Shown here one piece after another: positions 14,281 through 21,120 of a stretch of DNA of 47,557 bases. The position numbers and the translations under genes were made by a program. Every line of letters begins with the position of its first letter. Positions within the stretch are counted from its first letter, which is position 1. Origin of the DNA: a virus; IMG/VR virus record IMGVR_UViG_3300020558_000012, positions 1 through 47,557 of that record, one strand, 5' to 3'. The notes below the pieces were generated by a model, which searched no databases, was not told the origin of the DNA, and worked only from the letters and a program-made list of their open reading frames with translations.

Positions 14281-15048
14281 TTAGGACTTATCTAGTAAGT
14301 AATCGTCATACTGACTGAACGATAGTTTCTCCTTTCGCCTCTGATTAGAACGAATCCACGACACGATGAGTTGCATCGCCTTGTCGCACGAATCAACCAT
14401 TTCATCGTCACGGTTTGCTCGCCACTCACTCTGTGCTTCCCAGTATTCGTCCATTTGTTCATCGGTATCTTGGGGCATGCCCTCTATCTCCGAATCCATT
14501 TCGGTTACACCTTCGCCCTCAACAATGAGTTCGCCATTGTGGATTACAACCCAACCAGCAAAGAACTCGGCTTCTTCCGTGAACACGACACCGAATACAA
14601 GTTTCGGGAACTGCTTTGAGATACGAGCGATAAGACCGTTACACGGCGACCATGCTGACTGGTAATACATTGAGACAGAACCCTTGTTGTAGTCGTCATC
14701 AGATACGCCAACATCACCTGCGCCCCACTTGCTTCCCCATACGGCGTTGGCATAGTCGTACCAGTCCTTGTAGCCGTACTTATCTAGGTTGTCTTGCATT
14801 TGCTTTTTGTGTTCAGCCTGTTTGTCCTCGGGAACTGAACCCGAAACCGTGTTCATCAACGCCTCGGGAATCGGGTCAAGGTGGTTGAGTGAATCAACTT
14901 CTACTTCTTTTTCACCAGTGGCTACCCATTTGCCGTCTTGGATTTCTCCAGTCTTTTGCAATTCCTTTATCTTGAGTGATTTCAGGAATCGCTTGAGTTC
15001 AGGTTTCGGACCTGACACCTTCATTGTGTTACTGCACCAGTTTGGCAT
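14281..15048 (-). CDS. YubB ferredoxin-like (DUF1281/Api92-type) protein
   Basis: 255 aa starting MPNWCSNTMKVSGPKPELKR, the signature opening of DUF1281/Api92-like proteins found in phages and plasmids. Start chosen for AAAGGG 7 nt before it. The centre (SWSPCNGLIARISKQFP-type stretch) and the aromatic beta pattern FFAGWVVIHNGEL agree with that ferredoxin-like fold. Function unknown. Two 11-mers are in frame: LDK in QDNLDKYGY and the last residues LLDKS. Confidence 0.75.
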   Translation of the reverse strand: MPNWCSNTMKVSGPKPELKRFLKSLKIKELQKTGEIQDGKWVATGEKEVEVDSLNHLDPIPEALMNTVSGSVPEDKQAEHKKQMQDNLDKYGYKDWYDYANAVWGSKWGAGDVGVSDDDYNKGSVSMYYQSAWSPCNGLIARISKQFPKLVFGVVFTEEAEFFAGWVVIHNGELIVEGEGVTEMDSEIEGMPQDTDEQMDEYWEAQSEWRANRDDEMVDSCDKAMQLIVSWIRSNQRRKEKLSFSQYDDYLLDKS

Positions 15049-15080
15049 GCTCGCCCTTTCGTCTAGTAGTGGTACGACCC

Positions 15081-15108
15081 ACTCTAGCCCCACACCAGCA
15101 GATTTATC
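15081..15108 (-). promoter_or_regulatory. GATAA-class promoter, YubB-like gene
   Basis: GATAAATCTGC, 11 nt, TAGAGT. A separate 11-mer (15116-15126) lies just upstream instead of overlapping. Confidence 0.7.
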
Positions 15109-15326
15109 AACCTGACTTATCTAGTCAGCATGTTCTTCCACCACCGTCAATGTCTTGATGTGTTCTCAACCCGACCCGACTTTCACCCGACCCACCCGTG
15201 AGCCGACCCAACTTCTTGCCGACCACCCCGAACCAGCCCCACCCCATCACTTACCGTGTAAGCCCCGCGTCCCACTGTTTAGCCGGGGCTCAAAGGGTCG
15301 AGCTGGTTTAATTTGGTTGGACTTAT
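15109..15326. repeat. Complete multi-element control module
   Basis: Read on the minus strand from the preceding stop it contains an 11-mer (15322), the AGCCCCG/CGGGGCT stem-loop (15290-15261), about three G-rich CGGGGTGGTCGGC-type units (15236-15171), TTGACGGTGGTGGAAG (15150-15134), another 11-mer (15126-15116), then the promoter. It is the clearest example of the shared order. No gene seen. Confidence 0.7.
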
Positions 15327-15656
15327 CTAGTCAGTAATGATTTCGTCTGCGTAAACGAGTTGTGTTTCGCTGACACGCCAGCCGTTCTGATGGTCCGTCC
15401 ATGCGTACTTGATAAGTGCCGTCCACTTATCTAGGTAGTCATAAATCTCATCATCGGGAATCCCATAGTCGTCAAAATACGAAGTGTCGTTCGGGTCTGG
15501 CGAGAAAGAGAAATAGACAAATGAGCGACCCTCTGGAAACTCCACTCTGCACTTGCTGCCGATGAGAATCAGACCACGAGCCTTTATTGCGAGCATGGTC
15601 AGAAAGAGCCGAATCGTAACCCATAGGGGAACGAAGAACTTATCTAGTAGGTTCAT
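15327..15656 (-). CDS. Hypothetical protein with N-terminal hydrophobic segment
   Basis: 109 aa beginning MNLLDKFFVPLWVTIRLFLT; LLDK is encoded by an in-frame 11-mer right after the start, and a membrane-type helix follows (about 6-22). The rest is acidic and aromatic. Stop TAG comes from another 11-mer. Overlaps the previous gene by 17 nt. Confidence 0.65.
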   Translation of the reverse strand: MNLLDKFFVPLWVTIRLFLTMLAIKARGLILIGSKCRVEFPEGRSFVYFSFSPDPNDTSYFDDYGIPDDEIYDYLDKWTALIKYAWTDHQNGWRVSETQLVYADEIITD

Positions 15657-15882
15657 ACGCCATCTCGTTTACGTCTTTGCCGAGAAGTTGGTCTGTAGTC
15701 AGCCGAATTATTGAGCGCACAATGTCGTCACTTGTTATGCCCCACGAATCAAGAGCCCACGCCAATAAAGTTCCATTTGCTAAATCACCACAAATTGCTT
15801 CTATTGCTTGAGCCCGTGTCGTGGCAAGGAAGTAGTAGTTCTCCCACAAAATCTTGTCTAAATCTTCAGGCGTCAGAACCAT
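15640..15882 (-). CDS. Acidic 80-aa hypothetical protein
   Basis: Helical, with many Leu/Asp/Trp residues (ILWENYYFLATTRAQAIEAI). No known motif. Overlaps both neighbours by 10-17 nt in the 16662-15327 unit. Confidence 0.7.
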   Translation of the reverse strand: MVLTPEDLDKILWENYYFLATTRAQAIEAICGDLANGTLLAWALDSWGITSDDIVRSIIRLTTDQLLGKDVNEMAYEPTR

Positions 15883-16148
15883 TTCTCTCCTTTCACGGAA
15901 ACAGTAGTCCGTACCACCCCAGTTTCGGTAGCAGAAACCACGACTGGAGTCAGCACCTTGTATGCGTTTATCCAGTACTTAGACCGTTCAGCAGACCTGA
16001 CCCATTTCGCCCTTTCTTCATCGGTCATGTATTCCCACTCATCGGGCATTTCATTGGTGGGGATACTCCACTCCTCAATTATTTCTTCTTCTTCGTGTTT
16101 CACAATTTGTGCGCTCGCACGGACTGTGATGTGAACATGGGCAGTCAC
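15873..16148 (-). CDS. 91-aa hypothetical protein
   Basis: Starts at the GTG generated by an 11-mer, with AAAGGA immediately upstream of the repeat, the same start architecture as at 9026. The product has a beta-type opening (TAHVHITVRASAQIV) and later KYWINAYKVLTPVVVS. Function unknown. Confidence 0.7.
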   Translation of the reverse strand: MTAHVHITVRASAQIVKHEEEEIIEEWSIPTNEMPDEWEYMTDEERAKWVRSAERSKYWINAYKVLTPVVVSATETGVVRTTVSVKGEKWF

Positions 16149-16161
16149 TTATCTAGTCCTT

Positions 16162-16662
16162 TCAGTACCAGCAGGTAGAGCCGTCTGCCTCATCGGCAGT
16201 CCAACGAAGCCACCAAATCGCATAACGAATCTGAGGAATCAAATCCTCACCGTTCACGATGAACTCTGGAGAATCCTGAATCTTTTCGTTCAGAAACCAT
16301 TCCATTTGGTTGGCAGTTGCTCGGCAACTCTCTGGAGACTTCTCCGTACCTTCCTCATTGTCGCCATAGAAATCGTATTCGCTAATGCCAAGAGCGTCAA
16401 TGAGGTAGTTCCCCCACTTACCCCGATACCAGCACGGAGTTCCGAACATGCCGTACACAGCACCTTCGGTCATGCCACTTGCCTTGACTGCTGTCTGATA
16501 CGGGCATGCGTTGCGATTAGCAGTTTCCTCACAGGAAATGCTTTCCACGAACTCACCGTCTTGTCCACGAATCGGCTGACCTTCCTTGTCCAGTCGCCTC
16601 ACCATTACTGCCGTGCCTTTGGACTTGCACGGGTAGTTCTTCGGTATGTTGTCTAATCCCAT
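16162..16662 (-). CDS. Cysteine-containing hypothetical protein (166 aa)
   Basis: Begins MGLDNIPKNYPCKSKGTAV; cysteines at NYPC, ISCEE, NACPY, TPCWY, ESCRA and the very end (STCWY) suggest a metal- or disulfide-stabilised fold. The opening resembles uncharacterised phage proteins. AAAGGGG precedes the ATG by 6 nt. First gene of a four-gene unit. Confidence 0.75.
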   Translation of the reverse strand: MGLDNIPKNYPCKSKGTAVMVRRLDKEGQPIRGQDGEFVESISCEETANRNACPYQTAVKASGMTEGAVYGMFGTPCWYRGKWGNYLIDALGISEYDFYGDNEEGTEKSPESCRATANQMEWFLNEKIQDSPEFIVNGEDLIPQIRYAIWWLRWTADEADGSTCWY

Positions 16663-16693
16663 TTTCTTCCCCTTTGGTTTAGTAGGTGATTAC

Positions 16694-16721
16694 ACGATAC
16701 ATGTGTACGAGCAGACTTATC
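16694..16721 (-). promoter_or_regulatory. GATAA-class promoter, gene 16162-16662
   Basis: GATAAGTCTGC, 11 nt, TATCGT. A TTGACGGTGGTGGAAAG copy (16746-16731) lies 6 nt upstream of its 11-mer. Confidence 0.75.
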
Positions 16722-16998
16722 TAGTAATCCTTTCCACCACCGTCAAACAGTTAGAGCCAGCAAACGACATTCCCCCGACACGCCCGAACTTTGCGCACTT
16801 TTCCCCGACCACCCCCGTTGCTCGCAAAAAAATCCATTTTTTATCACTTCCCGTGTGAGCCCCGGCTCATGGTCGGGGCGCGGGGCTTCCATCGTCGGAA
16901 GCGAACTTATCTAGTAAGTATTCGGGTCGGCACTTATCTAGTAAGTATCCAGCCAGCCCGACCCACCGTTGGCAAGTGGGTCAGACTGACTAGATAAG
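16722..16998. repeat. Control module between minus-strand genes
   Basis: Contains TTGACGGTGGTGGAAAG (16746-16731), two G-rich units (about 16775-16820, the second CGGGCGTGTCGGGGG), the AGCCCCG/CGGGGCT stem-loop (16858-16887) and three 11-mers (about 16905, 16930, 16990). No gene seen. Confidence 0.65.
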
Positions 16999-17310
16999 TC
17001 ACTCGGCTTCGGCGATACCAGCCCTGCCCTCGTAGCCACGAACAGCGTTAGAGATTTGCCCGTAATAGTCACCGTTCTCGCAGTACCAGCCTTCGGGTCG
17101 TGCGATGAGTGTCCACACCACGAACGGCGAGTAGGTGTCGTTCGGCAAGTGGCACAGCACTGTCCACGAAGCGTACAGACCGTCACCAGCGACATTACGC
17201 AAGTGATACGCAAGCACCAAACCGTCATTGGCGTTAGTAAGCACCAGCCCCACTTTGGGGGCTGGTGACTTATCTAGTGAGTTGATGTGGTGAATAGTTG
17301 CTTCACTCAT
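16999..17310 (-). CDS. Hypothetical protein interrupted by an in-frame 11-mer and hairpin
   Basis: 103 aa from the ATG at 17310, which overlaps the upstream stop (ATGAGTGA). Residues 8-20 (NSLDKSPAPKVGL) are encoded by an 11-mer followed by a perfect hairpin CACCAGCCCC/GGGGCTGGTG (17242-17267). Elsewhere this stop-proximal order marks gene ends, so a terminator-like unit seems to sit inside the coding region. The rest is a Trp/Tyr-rich beta protein of unknown function. Confidence 0.65.
   Translation of the reverse strand: MSEATIHHINSLDKSPAPKVGLVLTNANDGLVLAYHLRNVAGDGLYASWTVLCHLPNDTYSPFVVWTLIARPEGWYCENGDYYGQISNAVRGYEGRAGIAEAE
17242..17267 (-). repeat. Perfect hairpin inside a coding region
   Basis: CACCAGCCCC, loop of 6, GGGGCTGGTG, directly after an ACTAGATAAGT copy. 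It lies near the 5' end of the 16999-17310 gene and may attenuate its expression. Confidence 0.6.
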
Positions 17311-17773
17311 TGGGAAGTTCACCGTTGGCGAAGTAGTTATCCATTTGCTCATCGGTCATACCGATTACCTTTGGTGCGAAGTTCTCATCATCGCTCGCCC
17401 AGTCGGTGAGCCAATTTGCGTACTCACCGTCAGTGCGAACGGTCTTGACGAGATTTGCGAATTGCTCACTCCATACGAACGCAGGAACATCGTGGTTCTC
17501 TCCGTCATACTCGCCCTGCTCGTTGAGCGCACCGATTACCACGCAGTCACCTGCCAGTGGTCTGCCGAACAGTGCCGAAGCGACTGCGTTCATTGGCAAG
17601 CCGATGAGCAAGCCTTCATCGTTGATGTAACCAACAATGCCCAAGTTTCCCTCGTTCACGCTGTCAAACCAACCACCTACGATTTCGTTGATGGCGATGT
17701 GAGCCGTGTCCTCGTCAAGAAAGAGTGGCAAGCACTCTCCCTCGCTTGTGATGTGTAATGCCTTTGTTGCCAT
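17303..17773 (-). CDS. DUF3846-like protein
   Basis: 156 aa. The sequence IVGGWFDSVN, then GYINDEGLLIGLPMNAVASA and RPLAGDCVVIGA matches the GG-x-[IF]-[ED]-x-V, NEEG-x-x-x-GLPxN and IxGxxVV blocks of DUF3846, a short fold common in actinobacteria and phages with no known activity. GAAGGGGG lies before the ATG. Confidence 0.75.
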   Translation of the reverse strand: MATKALHITSEGECLPLFLDEDTAHIAINEIVGGWFDSVNEGNLGIVGYINDEGLLIGLPMNAVASALFGRPLAGDCVVIGALNEQGEYDGENHDVPAFVWSEQFANLVKTVRTDGEYANWLTDWASDDENFAPKVIGMTDEQMDNYFANGELPNE

Positions 17774-17813
17774 TGTTCTACCCCCTTCGGGTCTAGGTAT
17801 TTATTACGATTTC

Positions 17814-17841
17814 ATCGTAATAGTGGGTGGGCAGACTTATC
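17814..17841 (-). promoter_or_regulatory. GATAA-class promoter, DUF3846-like gene
   Basis: GATAAGTCTGC, 11 nt, TACGAT. The spacer is also the right arm of a hairpin AGTGGGTGGG/CCCACCCACT (17823-17862) whose loop holds the 11-mer, so the terminator of the upstream gene and this promoter overlap. Confidence 0.75.
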
Positions 17842-17868
17842 TAGTAAGTCCACCCACCCACTGAACGA

Positions 17869-18279
17869 CTAAGCGACTTTGCTCGCCTTGCTTGCTGGCT
17901 TGACTGCGCCCTTCGCTGGCTTCACCAGCACTCGGACATAGTTCGTGATTTCCACGACTGACTTGATTACCTTGTTTGGTATTTCGCCCTTGTCCACTGC
18001 GCTATCCCACGCCTTCGTGTCCACGCTTGGCTTCGTCACCTTACGGAACAGAGCAGGACTGACTGACTTGCGCAACTTATCTAGTGAGAAAGACCTGCGC
18101 TCGCTCGGCGTGACCGAGAGAGTGATTTCGTCTTGCGTGAAGTCGTTGATGCCGTTCTCGGCGAACACTGCGACAAGAGTTTCTCTTGCCACTTCGTGCG
18201 CCTGCTCGGCTTGTTCTTTCGCTGTGAGAGCGTTTAGGAACGCTTCCACTGCTTGCTTGACTTGGGTTTCTGTAGCCAT
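17869..18279 (-). CDS. Ala/Lys-rich hypothetical protein
   Basis: 136 aa from the ATG preceded by AAGGAG. A long N-terminal helix (QVKQAVEAFLNALTAKEQAE and onward, likely coiled coil), a middle with LSVTPSERRSF, in-frame 11-mer residues SLDKL, and a Lys/Ala/Pro tail (KPAKGAVKPASKASKVA) suited to nucleic-acid contact. No family recognised. Confidence 0.72.
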   Translation of the reverse strand: MATETQVKQAVEAFLNALTAKEQAEQAHEVARETLVAVFAENGINDFTQDEITLSVTPSERRSFSLDKLRKSVSPALFRKVTKPSVDTKAWDSAVDKGEIPNKVIKSVVEITNYVRVLVKPAKGAVKPASKASKVA

Positions 18280-18319
18280 TGGTTTAGTCTCCTTTGTGTT
18301 GGGTGGTGGCTTGCGCACC

Positions 18320-18347
18320 ACCCTACACCCGTGAGAGCAGATTTACC
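18320..18347 (-). promoter_or_regulatory. GATAA-class promoter, gene 17869-18279
   Basis: Divergent -35 region GGTAAATCTGC, 11 nt, TAGGGT. It lacks the flanking ACTA of the 11-mer but keeps the spacing. Confidence 0.55.
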
Positions 18348-18527
18348 AACATCGCTAGACAGATTTCTGAACTTGCCCCCGACACGCCCGATTTCCACTT
18401 GCCCCCGACCACCCCGTGCGCCCATTATTCTTGCCCTATGCGCCCTTTCCTTGTAAGCCCCGGCAGCCAGCCCTTCCAACGGGGCTCAGAAGGTTGGATA
18501 GAGGAAAGGCTGGCACTTATCTATGAA

Positions 18528-18638
18528 ATGACAGCCGAAGCGAACAGACTGATAGCAATAGCCGAAGCAAGCAACGCCGAAGCGAAAGCCCTGCTCGCTC
18601 GTAGTCGCTTCTCGCTCGTCAGGGACTTATCTAGTTAG
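18528..18638 (+). CDS. Possible 36-aa Ala-rich peptide
   Basis: MTAEANRLIAIAEASNAEAK continues as an amphipathic helix and ends in DLSS plus TAG, the last codons being supplied by an 11-mer on the opposite strand. GAGGAAAGG lies about 25 nt before the ATG, too far to be convincing. Plausible but unproven. Confidence 0.3.
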   Translation: MTAEANRLIAIAEASNAEAKALLARSRFSLVRDLSS

Positions 18639-18646
18639 ATAAGTGA

Positions 18647-18682
18647 AACGGGTGGCTCACCATTTCTGGCAAGCCACCCGTT
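18647..18682 (-). terminator. Terminator hairpin of gene 18711-19136
   Basis: AACGGGTGGCT and AGCCACCCGTT form a perfect 11-bp stem with a 14-nt loop immediately past the gene; on the minus strand TTTC follows. Confidence 0.65.
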
Positions 18683-18710
18683 ACTTTCGGTGGTTTAGTG
18701 GGAAAGGGGG

Positions 18711-19136
18711 TTAGAGATACTTCGCCACCGAGTTGTAGGTGCTTGCGCTCACCAACTGCTCGTCTGTGAGTTTCAGCACACGAATTGCCTGTGAGATTTC
18801 CTCTTTTTCACGCTTGAACTCGTGTTCGCTGTAACCCGTAGGGCGTTCAGGCTCGGCTGGGAGTGCGCCTGCTGGAAGCAGAACGCTGACGCTGAACGAT
18901 ACTTTGCCCTTGTGCTTGCGGTCACGGGAGTACCAATAGTTCTTGCTGGCTTCCTCAATTTCGCCTTTTCCTGCTTTGATGAGTTTCAGGACAGCGAGGT
19001 TGTACGCCTCAACTGCCTTTTCGTAGGCAAGTTCCTCTTTCTCTTGGTTCTTGTACCGAGCCTCACGCTCGGCAAGAGCCTTCTCTAAGTGAGAGATGAG
19101 AACACTCACCTTCACCTTGACTTTGACTGTGGACAT
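18711..19136 (-). CDS. Lys-rich hypothetical protein with coiled-coil helix
   Basis: 141 aa from the ATG that follows AAGGAG. It opens with alternating Val/Lys (MSTVKVKVKVSVLISHLEKA), then a long charged helix (about 20-60), then SFSVSVLLPAGALPAEPERP and a final helix. No known family. The long helix suggests oligomerisation. Confidence 0.72.
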   Translation of the reverse strand: MSTVKVKVKVSVLISHLEKALAEREARYKNQEKEELAYEKAVEAYNLAVLKLIKAGKGEIEEASKNYWYSRDRKHKGKVSFSVSVLLPAGALPAEPERPTGYSEHEFKREKEEISQAIRVLKLTDEQLVSASTYNSVAKYL

Positions 19137-19182
19137 TATTGCTCTCCTTGTTCGGGGTCTAGTTGGTATCCGAACACCACCC

Positions 19183-19210
19183 ACGCTACGAACACGACAG
19201 CAGACTTATC
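19183..19210 (-). promoter_or_regulatory. GATAA-class promoter, gene 18711-19136
   Basis: GATAAGTCTGC, 11 nt, TAGCGT. A complete 11-mer follows 2 nt upstream and TTGACGGTGGTGGAAAG lies at 19253-19238. Confidence 0.7.
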
Positions 19211-19459
19211 TCCACTTATCTAGTCAGTTCAGTTTCCTTTCCACCACCGTCAATAAGTTGAGGACAGATGTTGGTCGCCGTTTCTTTCAGCGCAAACTTT
19301 CGCCCGACCACCCCGAAGCGCACTCACTTCGCTTCACTCGCCTGCTTACCGTGTAAGCCCCGTGGTTTTTTGTTTTATTGAGCGAAGCGGGGCTCAAACC
19401 GTTGAGTGAGTGTTTGGCAACTTATCTAGTGAGTGTGTGTGGACTTCGGACTTATCTAG
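19211..19459. repeat. Control module upstream of gene 18711-19136
   Basis: Holds the last TTGACGGTGGTGGAAAG copy of the window (19253-19238), a G-rich unit CGGGGTGGTCGGGCGAAAGT (about 19320-19301), the AGCCCCG/CGGGGCT stem-loop (19356-19394) and 11-mers at about 19212, 19418 and 19450. No gene seen. Confidence 0.65.
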
Positions 19460-19759
19460 TTAGTTATCGTCTATCGGCAGGTCTATCGCCTGTCCTGCGT
19501 GTATAGTCGTGCCGTACTTATCTACTAAGTAATCGGCAACCTGCGTGATTTCGCCAGTACACTCTGTCTCTGCGATACTCCATAGCGTGTCACCCTCTCT
19601 AACGATTATCGTTGCTTCCGAGCAAGCGTAATCGGGCTGATTTGCTGTGTGAGTGGCAAGCAACGCAATGATAATAACTGCGATTATTGCGAACGCTCTG
19701 AACTTACGAGCAAGCATACGGTAGTGCTGGTCATACTTATCTAGTTCATTATTTCTCAT
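19460..19759 (-). CDS. Membrane-anchored LysM protein
   Basis: 99 aa. A cytoplasmic basic N-terminus (in-frame 11-mer residues ELDKY), one transmembrane segment (about 23-41, FAIIAVIIIALLATHTA), then a single LysM: TIIVREGDTLWSIAETEC, with the conserved EGDTLWSIA, ending near IDLPIDDN. LysM binds peptidoglycan or chitin-like glycans, so the domain should sit outside the membrane. A paralogue of the same build lies at 34151-34483. Possible role in cell-wall binding or lysis control. Confidence 0.82.
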   Translation of the reverse strand: MRNNELDKYDQHYRMLARKFRAFAIIAVIIIALLATHTANQPDYACSEATIIVREGDTLWSIAETECTGEITQVADYLVDKYGTTIHAGQAIDLPIDDN

Positions 19760-19787
19760 CAGTAACCCCCTGTATTTGGTTTCTCCA

Positions 19788-19815
19788 ACTCTAACTCGTA
19801 TCGGGCAGATTTATC
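19788..19815 (-). promoter_or_regulatory. GATAA-class promoter, LysM gene
   Basis: GATAAATCTGC, 11 nt, TAGAGT. Confidence 0.7.
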
Positions 19816-19959
19816 TGACTTTCTCCCGACCACCCCGACGCTCCAATAAACGCAATAAACGCAACGCTACGCAGGGAGCCCCGGCTCCTCGCAGGCCGTG
19901 CTCGCCACCATGCTCGCAGGACTTATCTAGTTAGATAGATAAGTGTCGGCAATGGAATA

Positions 19960-19991
19960 AGCCCGACACACTCTCGCAAGTATGTCGGGCT
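19960..19991 (-). terminator. Terminator hairpin of gene 20021-20317
   Basis: AGCCCGACA and TGTCGGGCT form a 9-bp stem; an inverted pair of 11-mer-like sequences (19921-19944) follows downstream on the minus strand. Confidence 0.6.
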
Positions 19992-20020
19992 CGTCCGTGT
20001 CGGATGAGACGTGCTAGGTA

Positions 20021-20317
20021 CTACTCGTTATCCTCGCCGTACAGTTCCAAGTGTGCTTGCCAGTCAATGAATTGGCTTAGGTGCAATCCCTCTACAAGCG
20101 CATGAGTTGGGCAGGTTGCCTGCCCACGCCATAGGATGCCTGCAGGCAGGTCAATCTCCACGTCCCAGTCGGCTTGCTGTGCGTTTGCGATTGCAACCTT
20201 GCACGGCTCCACCATGACGGCTGGAATTGCTGGATAGTGATTGCTTGCTAGGTGCCAGCGAAGTGCAGTATCCATGTCTGCCACTTCTAGCATCCCTTCT
20301 AGTGAGTATCGTCCCAT
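20021..20317 (-). CDS. Hypothetical protein (98 aa)
   Basis: Acidic, Trp- and His-containing (WHLASNHYPAIPAVMVEP), with a CPTHALVEGLHL stretch near the end. No motif recognised. GGGGGTTACTA precedes the ATG, a shared leader with the LysM gene downstream. Confidence 0.7.
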   Translation of the reverse strand: MGRYSLEGMLEVADMDTALRWHLASNHYPAIPAVMVEPCKVAIANAQQADWDVEIDLPAGILWRGQATCPTHALVEGLHLSQFIDWQAHLELYGEDNE

Positions 20318-20356
20318 TAGTAACCCCCTGTGTGTTGTGTGATTAGGACAAGTACC

Positions 20357-20384
20357 ACGATAGTACCTGCCGTGCAGACTTATC
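20357..20384 (-). promoter_or_regulatory. GATAA-class promoter, gene 20021-20317
   Basis: GATAAGTCTGC, 11 nt, TATCGT, within a complete 11-mer. Confidence 0.75.
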
Positions 20385-20387
20385 TAG

Positions 20388-20669
20388 TTAGTCTGGCAGT
20401 CCGTAATAAGTCTCGTACTGTGGCTCGCATACTGCCTGCCAGCAATCGTTGCACCATTCACGCTCGCCATCCTCGTCTATGCGCCAGTACGTGATTAGCG
20501 ACATACCTTCACGCCAACCTATCTCCGTACTGCAACGCTCGCAGGTACGTTCACCTACTCGCAAGTCTTTACCCTCGTAGTCGGCGTAGTTCAGTTCGCT
20601 GATAAGTACGGGCTCGTATTCAGGGATACGTGTTATCCAGTTATCCAGTGCCTGTGTATCTAGTCTCAT
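20388..20669 (-). CDS. Zinc-binding hypothetical protein (93 aa)
   Basis: Cysteine pairs CERC and CNDC (ERTCERCSTEIGW, EWCNDCWQAVC) about 30 residues apart are typical of a zinc ribbon; the context between them is RIDEDGEREW. Probably a nucleic-acid or protein-binding adaptor; function unknown. Confidence 0.72.
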   Translation of the reverse strand: MRLDTQALDNWITRIPEYEPVLISELNYADYEGKDLRVGERTCERCSTEIGWREGMSLITYWRIDEDGEREWCNDCWQAVCEPQYETYYGLPD

Positions 20670-20711
20670 AACTCTTACCTCGCTTAGTGATTGGATTAGT
20701 TCCTACTGATT

Positions 20712-20739
20712 ACGGTATGGCGCAGTGGGCAGACTTATC
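20712..20739 (-). promoter_or_regulatory. GATAA-class promoter, gene 20388-20669
   Basis: GATAAGTCTGC, 11 nt, TACCGT. The 11-mer is changed to AATTAGATAAGT. Confidence 0.7.
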
Positions 20740-21120
20740 TAATTAGTTCCACCCTCACTCTCGGCACTTGCCCCCGACCACCCCGACGCTCCACACCTGC
20801 TCGCTTGCGTTGGAAGCCCCGGGTTTCGCCGACTTCTGCGGGGCTTACAAGGTGCGAGCCGTTGGCTGGCATACGGGTATGTCGGGGGGAAGTTCGGCTC
20901 TTGCTCGGAGTGACTTCGTGGCTAGCGCACACGGCTATCGCCGTGCTTGCTCTCGGAGTGAACGCCTGACCGTCACGGTGGAGTTCGGTGCTTGCGTGAA
21001 CTGACTAGATAAGTCGTATCGCTTGCGTGACGATGAACTAACTAGATAAGTCCATAAACGACTAAGCCCACCACGCAGGGGGTGCGTGGTGGGCTAGTCG
21101 GCTTGACCGAACGAACTTAT
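20740..21120. repeat. Intergenic region with back-to-back control elements
   Basis: The AGCCCCG/CGGGGCT stem-loop (20815-20845) is flanked by G-rich units in opposite directions: one on the minus strand (about 20790-20768) toward gene 20388-20669 and one on the plus strand (about 20876-20896). A plus-strand 41-codon frame after the second (20880-21005) is not called. Two 11-mers (21003, 21042) and a strong hairpin (21065-21095) precede the next gene end. Confidence 0.6.
21065..21095 (-). terminator. Terminator hairpin of gene 21121-21561
   Basis: AGCCCACCACGCA and TGCGTGGTGGGCT: perfect 13-bp stem, 5-nt loop, just past the stop and its 11-mer. Confidence 0.65.

Larger units (their letters stand above)
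18348..18710. other. Intergenic region with control elements
   Basis: Two G-rich units read on the minus strand (18415-18368), the AGCCCCG/CGGGGCT stem-loop (18456-18486), an inverted 11-mer pair (18625-18645) and a strong terminator hairpin (18647-18682). A possible 36-codon plus-strand frame is listed separately. Confidence 0.6.
3917..19253 (-). repeat. TTGACGGTGGTGGAARG family
   Basis: Ten copies, all in the same orientation (minus strand): 3934-3917 (one change), 4287-4271, 6405-6390, 7156-7141, 7833-7821 (degenerate), 8326-8310, 12439-12424, 15150-15134, 16746-16731, 19253-19238. All are intergenic or touch a start or stop codon. At 3933 and 4287 a -10 follows after 17 nt; elsewhere none is obvious. 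The placement recalls L5-type stoperators but the sequence differs. Confidence 0.8.

Noticed and set aside
3917-19253. Direct identity with L5 stoperators
   Set aside because: The 13-bp L5 core GGTGGMTGTCAAG is not present; only the placement and one-way orientation are similar.
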